Shown here in pieces: positions 1 through 6,353 of a stretch of DNA of 64,000 nucleotides. Location: positions 28,782-92,781 of the forward strand of contig NZ_JBIPKH010000013.1 in assembly GCF_044068625.1 (NCBI RefSeq), written 5' to 3'. The translations under genes were made by a program, and so were the position numbers. This stretch comes from Desulfurivibrio sp044068625 (GTDB lineage Bacteria > Desulfobacterota > Desulfobulbia > Desulfobulbales > Desulfurivibrionaceae). Position 1 is the first letter of the stretch; every line of letters starts with the position of its first letter. The notes below the pieces were generated by a model. That model worked only from the letters and a program-made list of their open reading frames with translations, ran no database searches and was not told where the DNA came from.

Positions 1-1
1 T

Positions 2-460
2 GGTGACGGCGGCAACATCCGCGACTGGCTGCAGGTGGAGGACCACTGCCGGGGGATCGAGTTGGTGATGAACAAAGGCCGGCGGGGAGAAACCTACAAT
101 ATCGGCGGCCACAACGAGGTGACCAACCTGGAGATCGTCCACCTCCTCTGCCGGACCCTGGACCACCATTTTTCCACCGACCCCGCCCTGGCCCGCCGCT
201 TCCCCCACTGCCCGGCGGCCCAACGCCAAAGCTGCGCCGAACTGATCACCTTCGTCAAGGACCGACCCGGCCACGACCGGCGCTACGCCATCGACCCCAC
301 CAGGGCCGAAAAGGAACTGGGCTACACCCCCGCCTACAGCTTCGAGGCGGGAATCGAGGCCACCGTCGACTGGTATCTGGCCCACGAGCCCTGGTGGCGA
401 GCGATTCTGGACGGCAGCTACGCCGAGTGGGTGAGCACCAACTACAGGAATCGCAACTGA
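2..460 (+). CDS. rfbB: dTDP-glucose 4,6-dehydratase, C-terminal part (cut by window start)
   Basis: The reading frame is already open at base 2 and reads GDGGNIRDWLQVEDHC, the 'R-D-W-x-x-V-x-D-H' block of RfbB/RmlB-type sugar-nucleotide dehydratases, followed by 'GETYNIGGHNEVTNLEIV' and 'KDRPGHDRRYAIDPTRAEKELGY', both typical of the C-terminal half. The Rossmann N-terminus and the catalytic YxxxK lie outside the window. The family converts dTDP-glucose to the 4-keto-6-deoxy intermediate on the way to dTDP-rhamnose. It fits the surface-sugar theme of the window, but the downstream kinase gene is separated and probably independent. Confidence 0.9.
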   Translation, partial: GDGGNIRDWLQVEDHCRGIELVMNKGRRGETYNIGGHNEVTNLEIVHLLCRTLDHHFSTDPALARRFPHCPAAQRQSCAELITFVKDRPGHDRRYAIDPTRAEKELGYTPAYSFEAGIEATVDWYLAHEPWWRAILDGSYAEWVSTNYRNRN

Positions 461-497
461 CCTTTTAAAGAACTGGCCGGCCGGGGCCCTGCTTCCA

Positions 498-1946
498 TTG
501 AAACTGTCGATCTTCGCACGCCTGCTTATCAGCTCTCTGGTCTTTTTCGTCATGCTGGCCGGGGTGAGCCTCTTTTTTATCTACCACCTCAGTCGGTTCA
601 ATCAGGTGGTGCAGTCCATCGTTCAGCATGACGCGGCAGTCATGGAGTTCTCCGGCCGGCTCTCCGACGCGCTGCTCTCCCAGGCGCGCAACGACCGCCT
701 GTTTGTGCTGCTCAACGATGAGCAGCTCCACCGGAAATACCTGGAGGACGGGGACGAGTTCACCCGGCTGCTGGGGAACGCCCGGCGTGACTTGGCCAAT
801 CCCGAGATTCAACAGGCCCTGCAGGCCATCGCCGCCCTGCACCTTGAATTTACCCGGCTGGCCGAGGAGGAGCACCAGTTGCGCCGCAGCGCTGCCACCT
901 ATGACGCCGACCGATACGAAGAAGAGAAGAAGCAGGTCACCGCCGAGCTGATTGCCACCTTGCAGGGGATGCAGCAGGCGAGCGAGAAGAACGTGTTTGC
1001 CAAAATAGCCAACCTGCGAGAAGCCGGCGAGCGGGCCGGGGGCATCGCCGTTTTGATCACCCTCGGGGCGCTTTTCATCGGCCTGCTGGTGGCCGCCGTC
1101 ATCACTCGGAGCATCACCCGACCGCTGCGGGTCATGCAGGCCAAGACCCGGGAAATCGCCCAGGGCAACTTTCAGGGTGATCTCCGGATCGAATCGCCCC
1201 CGAACATCAAAGAACTGGCCATCGCCCTCAACAGCATGTGCCACAAGCTTCAGGAACTGGACAACCTGAAGTCGGCCTTTTTCGCCGACATGTCCCACGA
1301 ACTGCGCACCCCCCTGGCTTCCATCAAGGAAGGGACCCACATTTTACTTGACCGCGTGGGCGGGGAGATCAATAATCACCAGCAGCGCATCCTGCTGATC
1401 ATCTCCCAGGAGAGCGACCGCCTGATCAGCCGGGTCAACTCCCTGCTGGACCTGGCCAGGATGGAAGCAGGGATGGTGGTCGATCATTATGCTCGAACCG
1501 ATCTCTCCGCCCTGGTCCCCGACGCCCTGCAGGGCTTGCAGCCCCTGGCCGAGGCCAAGGGGCTGCGCATCGTCAACAACATCGCCGCCGTGCCGCCGGT
1601 AAATGTGGACCGGGAAAGAATCACGCAGGTGGTGCGCAATCTGGTGGGCAACGCCGTCAAGTTCACCCCGGAAGAGGGCACCATCACCCTGACGGCCGCG
1701 GTCCGGGGCAAGATGCTGGAAGTGGCCGTGCAAGACACCGGCATCGGCATTCCCGAGGGCGACCTGGAGCGGATTTTTCTCAAGTTCCAGCAGGTGCTTC
1801 CGGCCCGGAGCGACAAGATCAAAGGCAGCGGCCTGGGGCTGGCCACGGTGAAACAGATCATTCTCGCGCACGGAGGCATGGTGTGGGCGACCAGTCAAAT
1901 CGAAAAAGGCAGCACGTTTTACTTTACCTTACCGCTGGCGGACTGA
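498..1946 (+). CDS. Membrane sensor histidine kinase, GlrK/QseE-like
   Basis: 482 aa. A membrane segment lies at about residues 9-30, then a periplasmic helical sensor region to about 180, a second membrane segment (about 181-203), a HAMP domain (about 204-257), a HisKA domain with the phospho-acceptor in 'FFADMSHELRTPL' (His267) and an HATPase_c domain with 'NLVGNAVKFTP', 'DTGIGIP' and 'GSGLGLATV'. The start is TTG; no better in-frame start precedes the first membrane segment. It is followed with overlap by a lipoprotein and a sigma54-type response regulator, the order of E. coli glrK-qseG-glrR. The signal sensed is unknown; by analogy it is an envelope signal, possibly relayed by the lipoprotein. 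Confidence 0.85.
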   Translation: MKLSIFARLLISSLVFFVMLAGVSLFFIYHLSRFNQVVQSIVQHDAAVMEFSGRLSDALLSQARNDRLFVLLNDEQLHRKYLEDGDEFTRLLGNARRDLANPEIQQALQAIAALHLEFTRLAEEEHQLRRSAATYDADRYEEEKKQVTAELIATLQGMQQASEKNVFAKIANLREAGERAGGIAVLITLGALFIGLLVAAVITRSITRPLRVMQAKTREIAQGNFQGDLRIESPPNIKELAIALNSMCHKLQELDNLKSAFFADMSHELRTPLASIKEGTHILLDRVGGEINNHQQRILLIISQESDRLISRVNSLLDLARMEAGMVVDHYARTDLSALVPDALQGLQPLAEAKGLRIVNNIAAVPPVNVDRERITQVVRNLVGNAVKFTPEEGTITLTAAVRGKMLEVAVQDTGIGIPEGDLERIFLKFQQVLPARSDKIKGSGLGLATVKQIILAHGGMVWATSQIEKGSTFYFTLPLAD

Positions 1947-2617
1947 TCCTGGCGCTGATGGCGACTGCCTGTGCGCCGTTGCGGCTGCCCCCCTCCGAAA
2001 TCCCGGCCCGACATGAGCTTACCCGGTACCGTGAGCACCTGGCCGCCGAAAGGTTCGATACCGTGATCCAACAGAGCCGCGAGGTCTTGCAAGAGAGCGA
2101 GACCGAGCTTCCGGCCGATCTGGCCCTTTACGCACTGGGCCTGGTTTACGCCAACCCCGCCTTCCCGGAAAGGAATGCCGACCTCTCCAGAGACTACTTC
2201 GCACAACTGATCCTGCACTTTCCCGCTTCACCGCTGGTTCCCGAGGCCAAAATTCTTGTCGACCTTTACGACACCATCGCCGCCCTCAAGGAATCTCCGG
2301 CCCTGCCCCGACCGCTGGTTGAAGATCGTAATTTTGCGGAGGCGGCGAGGAAAAACGAGCAGATTCTGCGGCAGGCCGGTACCGCCCCACCGGCCGACGA
2401 GGCGCTCTACAACCTGGGGCTGATCTCCGCCCACGGCGACAATCCGGCCCGGGATTACCAGCAGGCCCGGGATTATTTCGCCGGGATCGTAAGCGACTTT
2501 CCCGCCAGCCCCCGGGCGGAAGAGGCCCGGGTCTGGCTGGGGATTTTCGAGGTTTTAGAGAAGATGCGCCAGATCGACCGGCAAATCGAAGAGCAGAAAA
2601 AGCAGCTCACCCGCTGA
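1883..2617 (+). CDS. QseG-like lipoprotein with tetratricopeptide-type helices
   Basis: 244 aa. It starts with GTG at 1883, 6 nt after a GGAGG at 1872-1876, and overlaps the kinase gene by 64 nt in another frame. A short basic N-terminus and hydrophobic stretch end in a lipobox-like 'MATAC', so the mature protein is probably lipidated at that Cys. Two repeats of the type 'DLALYALGLVYANP..ARDYF..L...FPASPL..EA' suggest TPR/YfiO-like helical hairpins. In E. coli the middle gene of this module encodes the outer-membrane lipoprotein QseG, which controls the kinase; position and lipidation support the same role, but sequence similarity was not tested. Confidence 0.7.
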   Translation: MGDQSNRKRQHVLLYLTAGGLILALMATACAPLRLPPSEIPARHELTRYREHLAAERFDTVIQQSREVLQESETELPADLALYALGLVYANPAFPERNADLSRDYFAQLILHFPASPLVPEAKILVDLYDTIAALKESPALPRPLVEDRNFAEAARKNEQILRQAGTAPPADEALYNLGLISAHGDNPARDYQQARDYFAGIVSDFPASPRAEEARVWLGIFEVLEKMRQIDRQIEEQKKQLTR

Positions 2618-2627
2618 GGAGCGAGCA

Positions 2628-3983
2628 ATGGCGGACAAAAGAATATTGCTGGTCGATGACGACCTGAATCTGCTGGACCTGATCCGGATCCGGCTGAACG
2701 CCTCCGGTTACCAGGTGACCACCGCCGCCCACGAAAACGAGGCGAAAAGGGTGGTGGCCCAACAGCAGTTCGACGCTGCGGTGATCGACCTGCAACTGGT
2801 CAGTCAGGACGGCATTACCCTGATGGAGGAGCTGCACCGGGAGGCCCCGGAGCTGCCGGTGATCATCCTCACCGCCCACGGCAGCATTGAAAGCGCGGTG
2901 GACGCCATGGGGCGGGGGGCCTTCACCTACCTGACCAAGCCCTTCGACTCCCGCGAATTGATCCTGCAGATCGAACGGGGCCTGGAAAAAAGCCGGCTGA
3001 CCGGAGAGCTTAATCGGCTGCGGGAGCTGGTCGAGGAGAAGCGCGACTTCGGCAATATCATCGCTCGCAGCCAACCGATGCGCCGGGTGCTCGACCAGGT
3101 GGCCCGCATCGCCGATTCCGCCGCCACCGTGGCCATCTATGGGGCCAGCGGCACCGGCAAGGAGATGATCGCCAAAGCCATCCATCTGGCCGGCCCGCGC
3201 CGGGAAGCGCCCTTCCTGGCCATCAATTGCGCCGCCATCCCCGGAAATCTACTGGAAAGCGAACTTTTCGGGCACGAGAAAGGGGCCTTCACCGGCGCGA
3301 TCCGCAAGAAACCGGGGCTTTTCGCCCGGGCCGGCCGGGGCACGGTTTTTCTGGACGAAATCGGCGAGTTGCCGCTGCCCCTGCAGGGCAAACTGTTGCG
3401 GGTGCTGCAGGAGCGGACCATCATGCCCCTGGGCGGCGAGCAGCAGGTCGCCCTCAACGCCCGGGTGATTGTTGCCACCAACAAAAACCTGAAGGAAGAG
3501 GTGAAAAAAGGCGCCTTCCGCGAAGACCTGTTCTACCGGGTTCACGTAATTCCGGTGCATATTCCCCCACTGCGGGACCGAAAGGAAGACATCCCGCCCC
3601 TGGTTGAGTACTTCCTGCGCCGGCACAGCCAGCAGACGGGCAAAAAAAGCAGCACCATCACCACCGCCGCGCTGCAGAAAATGATGCTGCATGACTGGCC
3701 AGGCAACGTCCGGGAGTTGGAAAATACCATTGAATTCGCCCTAGCCATGGCCCGAAGCGGCACCATCGGCGCGGAGCTGATCCTGCCGGCCAAAAACGGC
3801 CGCGGCTCCCTGCCGACCCTGAAAGAGGCGCGGGCCGGTTTTGAAAAAACCTATCTGCGCGATCTGCTCAAGGCCACCGCCGGCAACATCAGTCGAGCGG
3901 CGAAACTGGCCGGCAAATACCGGGCCGATCTCTATAATATGCTGAAAAAGCACGGCATTTCTCCCGGTGAATTCAAGGATTGA
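2628..3983 (+). CDS. Sigma54-dependent response regulator, GlrR/NtrC type
   Basis: 451 aa. Receiver domain with acidic pair Asp10/Asp11, phospho-acceptor Asp54 and Lys104 ('YLTKPF'). The AAA+ domain has Walker A 'GASGTGKE' (172-179) and the sigma54-contact loop GAFTGA (219-224). The C-terminal helix-turn-helix is Fis-like ('GNISRAAKLAGKYRADLYNML'), with the RADLY turn typical of GlrR-like proteins. It lies 10 nt after the lipoprotein gene, so all three are co-transcribed. Two sigma54 promoters (4185-4200 and 4419-4434) and tandem inverted repeats (4283-4320) follow directly; it is the natural candidate activator of the exopolysaccharide operon. Confidence 0.88.
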   Translation: MADKRILLVDDDLNLLDLIRIRLNASGYQVTTAAHENEAKRVVAQQQFDAAVIDLQLVSQDGITLMEELHREAPELPVIILTAHGSIESAVDAMGRGAFTYLTKPFDSRELILQIERGLEKSRLTGELNRLRELVEEKRDFGNIIARSQPMRRVLDQVARIADSAATVAIYGASGTGKEMIAKAIHLAGPRREAPFLAINCAAIPGNLLESELFGHEKGAFTGAIRKKPGLFARAGRGTVFLDEIGELPLPLQGKLLRVLQERTIMPLGGEQQVALNARVIVATNKNLKEEVKKGAFREDLFYRVHVIPVHIPPLRDRKEDIPPLVEYFLRRHSQQTGKKSSTITTAALQKMMLHDWPGNVRELENTIEFALAMARSGTIGAELILPAKNGRGSLPTLKEARAGFEKTYLRDLLKATAGNISRAAKLAGKYRADLYNMLKKHGISPGEFKD

Positions 3984-4184
3984 AATGCGAACCTTGCGCA
4001 GTAAAATCCATACAATTCAAGTAACCTTCCGGTTTAACTAACTAATAACGCCTTGATCGCCGCTTTCCCCCCTTCCTGGTGTAGTCTATTCCATTCACTT
4101 TTTGCCTTGCGGACCTCCCACCGCTCCCCCTTGTTTTGTTTTTTTCTCTTTAAAAACAGCAGCTTATCGATCAGGACCCCAGCC
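3984..4184. other. Intergenic stretch without a recognised gene
   Basis: Non-coding, AT-richer than its neighbours, with pyrimidine-rich runs around 4066-4150. Short open frames exist but have no ribosome site, no recognisable protein pattern and unlike codon use. No terminator directly follows the activator gene; the first clear one is at 4244-4267. Confidence 0.5.
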
Positions 4185-4200
4185 TGGCATCTTACTTGCT
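4185..4200 (+). promoter_or_regulatory. Sigma54 promoter P1
   Basis: Reads TGGCAT-CTTAC-TTGCT. The consensus is TGGCAC-N5-TTGC(A/T): the invariant GG and GC are present with exactly 10 bases between them, and only the final C of the -24 box differs. Transcription would start near 4211 and meet the terminator at 4244-4267, giving an RNA of about 57 nt, unless read-through occurs. Inference from sequence only. Confidence 0.6.
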
Positions 4201-4210
4201 TTTACGATTC

Positions 4211-4267
4211 GTGGTTAAACAAATTAAGCCGCCGGTAAAAAGAACGACCGCCAGGGTCGTTTTTTTA
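4211..4267 (+). ncRNA. Candidate short sigma54-dependent RNA
   Basis: Predicted from a good sigma54 promoter at 4185-4200 and a strong intrinsic terminator at 4244-4267 with no coding frame between. In E. coli, glmY (a small RNA gene driven by sigma54 and GlrR) lies beside glrK; here a short transcript would lie just after the glrR-like gene. No sequence relation to GlmY is claimed. Confidence 0.3.
4244..4267 (+). terminator. Intrinsic terminator
   Basis: Stem ACGACC/GGTCGT (4244-4249 with 4255-4260) around a 5-base loop, followed at once by seven T. It may end transcripts from the kinase/activator operon and from promoter P1. Confidence 0.8.
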
Positions 4268-4282
4268 TACAGCAACCCGGAC

Positions 4283-4320
4283 TGACGGAAAAGGTCATCA
4301 ACGAGTGACGGTTTATGTCA
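4283..4320 (+). promoter_or_regulatory. Two tandem 15-bp inverted repeats, candidate sigma54-activator binding sites
   Basis: TGACGGAAAAGGTCA (4283-4297) and TGACGGTTTATGTCA (4306-4320) share TGACGG-N5-GTCA and are spaced 23 bp centre to centre. They lie about 110-150 bp upstream of the -12 box of promoter P2, the usual distance for enhancer sites of NtrC-type activators, and about 85-120 bp downstream of P1. E. coli GlrR sites have the different arm pattern TGTC-N10-GACA, so assignment to the adjacent GlrR-like protein is inference. Confidence 0.5.
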
Positions 4321-4418
4321 GTCTCCCAGAAAAACTTGGCTGCGGATTGCAGTCGCAAGCCGGGAGTGTTGGTCGCAACCTACTGTAACAACTTTATAAA
4401 TCTTAACTTAAGTAAGCT

Positions 4419-4434
4419 TGGCATGTTTTGTGCT
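4419..4434 (+). promoter_or_regulatory. Sigma54 promoter P2 of the exopolysaccharide operon
   Basis: Reads TGGCATG-TTTT-GTGCT: GG and GC are separated by 10 bases as required, the -24 box matches TGGCA, and the -12 box is GTGCT rather than TTGCT. A start near 4445 puts the whole c-di-GMP aptamer (from 4462) at the 5' end of the transcript, which strengthens the call. Confidence 0.6.
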
Positions 4435-4461
4435 CTATGCAACGTTCGCAACGAGCGTTTT

Positions 4462-4560
4462 ACCACGATAAAGGCAAACCATGGCGAAAGCATGGGACGC
4501 AAAGCCACCGGCCTTCCTCCTGTTCACGACAGGAGATGGTAGCGGGGTTGCCGAATGGTT
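4462..4560 (+). promoter_or_regulatory. c-di-GMP-I (GEMM-I) riboswitch aptamer
   Basis: The conserved core is read directly: AAGGCAAACC (4471-4480); a stem capped by a GAAA tetraloop (4486-4489); GGGACGCAAAGCC (4493-4505); a second hairpin CTCCTGT/ACAGGAG (about 4517-4533); then GGTAGCGGGGTTGCCG (4538-4553). These match, block for block, the Vc2 type of GEMM-I aptamer, including the tetraloop and GCGGGGUU segments. ACCA (4462-4465) can pair with TGGT (4556-4559) as the closing P1 helix. It sits between promoter P2 and the lipoprotein gene at 4617. The family binds cyclic di-GMP with high affinity. Confidence 0.93.
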
Positions 4561-4614
4561 CCTGTCAACCAAGTGATTGACAGACCATACGGCATCCAAC
4601 TTTCTGAGGTGCCG
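4549..4614 (+). promoter_or_regulatory. Riboswitch expression platform (antisequester/sequester)
   Basis: Three segments compete. A (4549-4559, TGCCGAATGGT, inside the aptamer) can pair with B (4584-4594, ACCATACGGCA) over 10 of 11 bases, and that helix is extended by CTGTCAA/TTGACAG (4562-4568 with 4577-4583). Alternatively B's CGGCATC (4590-4596) pairs with GGTGCCG (4608-4614), which takes up the GG of the Shine-Dalgarno GAGG (4606-4609). Ligand binding should hold segment A in the aptamer, free B and hide the ribosome site: a predicted translational OFF switch. The fold was read by eye, without energy calculation. Confidence 0.6.
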
Positions 4615-4616
4615 TT

Positions 4617-6272
4617 ATGAAAACTAAGATCGCAAGTTTTTTCCCCGCCCTTCTACTGCTCCTGATCCTGACCGCCTGCGGTGGCGGTTCCGACAGCCCT
4701 CCCGTTGTCAGCAGTGCCCCCAGTACGGGGAGCTATCCCATCGCCCCTACTGATGGCGACTCAGCGGGCAGTCCCGTAACAGTTCCCGAGGACGACTCGC
4801 CGGACAGTAACGACTATCCCATTGATGACGGCGCGGCCGACAGTAATGATCAGACCACCGACGACGGCGCTGCCGACAGCAATGATCAGGCTACCGAGGG
4901 CGGCGCTGCCGACAGCAACGACCAGGCCAACGACGACACCTCCGCCGAAAGCAATGACCAGGCCAACGATGACACCTCTGCCGAAAGCAATGACCAGGCC
5001 AACGATGACACCTCTGCCGACAACACCAATGACGAGCCGGCCGGTATCACCGGTGGCATCGCGGTTGACCCTTACATTGTTGGCGCCACTTTTTTTGAAG
5101 ATGTCAATGGTAACGGCCGCTGGGACGCGGGGGAAGGTGAGCAAATCTCCACGCCCTCCGACGAGCAGGGCCGTTTCACCTTTGCCAAGCCGGTGCCCGC
5201 CGGTAATGCCATCATTATGCTGGAGCGCGGCACCCACCAGGGCCTGCCTTTTACCGGCCAACTCATGCACCGGGTCAGCCAGGATGACGCCGGCACCGTG
5301 GTGGTGACTCCGCTGACCACCCTGGCGGCCAGGGCTTTTGCCGATGGTGATATCTCCTCCCTTTTGACCGCGATCAACGGCTATCGGGGCTATGATCTCA
5401 CCGTCGACCCCATGGCCGGCCTGGCGGAACTCAACGGCTCGGTAAACGAAGATGAGCTGGCCGATCTACGGGCCAACCTCTACATGGGAGCGCTACTGGA
5501 CCTGTTCCAGGTAAGCCGGGAGATCGCGGAGCTCAATGGCCAAAACCTGGAACCCGACAACTATGAACTGCTGTACGGTCTGCGTGAAGGTCTGCTTTAC
5601 GCGACAGATCCGACGGCCCAGAACCGTATCGCGGCGCTTTTGCCGCTGGGTTTCACCATGCCTCCGGTGACCATGCGGGAAGTGGCCGAAAGCCTGCCGG
5701 CCATCCTCAACTGGTGGAAGCAGGAACTGATCGGCAAGGCGCTGCAAGGGGAGCCGGTGGAAGTTACCGCCGAGGCCTTCAAGAATCTGGTGGACGCGGT
5801 GCAGCCCGAACTCGGCCTCCACTACTACCTGCGTCGGCACCAGAATGATGCCGGGGTACAGGCTGCCGGCCTGCAACCCGAGTTCGATAGCGCTTACGTG
5901 TCGATCTGCCGCGACAATGCCGTAGGGCCATTGGAGACCATCAATTATGACGCGTTGCTGGGGCAATCCCTGGTGCTCGGCGACAACAGCCGCCTGCGTT
6001 TCGCCAAAGACCCGGAAGGCCCCCATGGCACGGTGGAACTGTCCTTGGGCGGCAACAGCCTCATCGGCACCTGGCGAATCGAGGAAGCATGGGGCGAAAC
6101 CACGCTGCTGATCCTGGAGGATGACGATGGCCTCCTGGAATTGGAGCTGGAAGCCAATCGCCACAGCCACCTTTCCCTGCGGGTCACAACCTCGGCTGAC
6201 GCCTACGCCCCGGACTCCTTCGTCGGTCGGTTGCTGGAGGCCACCCGTCAATTCACGATGGCGGGAAGTTGA
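4617..6272 (+). CDS. Repeat-containing surface lipoprotein, first gene of the EPS operon
   Basis: 551 aa. A signal peptide ends in the lipobox LTAC with Cys21. Residues about 59-139 are an acidic low-complexity linker of 12-residue units of the type 'DDGAADSNDQAT'. The region around 155-172 ('FFEDVNGNGRWDAGEGE') has the DxNxNGxxDxxE spacing of a dockerin/SdrD-B-like calcium loop. The rest is a mostly helical domain without a family I recognise, and two Cys-containing C-terminal strands. The start ATG is 7 nt after GAGG and under control of the c-di-GMP riboswitch. Probably an outer-membrane surface protein working with the polysaccharide; function unknown. Confidence 0.8.
   Translation: MKTKIASFFPALLLLLILTACGGGSDSPPVVSSAPSTGSYPIAPTDGDSAGSPVTVPEDDSPDSNDYPIDDGAADSNDQTTDDGAADSNDQATEGGAADSNDQANDDTSAESNDQANDDTSAESNDQANDDTSADNTNDEPAGITGGIAVDPYIVGATFFEDVNGNGRWDAGEGEQISTPSDEQGRFTFAKPVPAGNAIIMLERGTHQGLPFTGQLMHRVSQDDAGTVVVTPLTTLAARAFADGDISSLLTAINGYRGYDLTVDPMAGLAELNGSVNEDELADLRANLYMGALLDLFQVSREIAELNGQNLEPDNYELLYGLREGLLYATDPTAQNRIAALLPLGFTMPPVTMREVAESLPAILNWWKQELIGKALQGEPVEVTAEAFKNLVDAVQPELGLHYYLRRHQNDAGVQAAGLQPEFDSAYVSICRDNAVGPLETINYDALLGQSLVLGDNSRLRFAKDPEGPHGTVELSLGGNSLIGTWRIEEAWGETTLLILEDDDGLLELELEANRHSHLSLRVTTSADAYAPDSFVGRLLEATRQFTMAGS
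4791..5033 (+). repeat. In-frame 36-bp tandem repeat in the lipoprotein gene
   Basis: About six to seven copies of a 36-bp unit encoding 12 residues around 'SNDQ'. The units at about 4929-5000 are almost identical at DNA level, while the 5' copies have diverged. Such repeats change in number by slippage, so the linker length may vary between strains. Confidence 0.75.
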
Positions 6273-6353
6273 TGACTGGAGTACAGTTAAGTTGGTAAAA
6301 AGATATTCAACCTGTTTCGGATCGCAAAATAAGCTGCTGAGCAAGAGTGAAAA

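Noticed and set aside
4053..4542. Two short plus-strand frames (61 and 75 codons) in the control region
   Set aside because: They run through the sigma54 promoters and the riboswitch aptamer; no ribosome site or protein-like composition.
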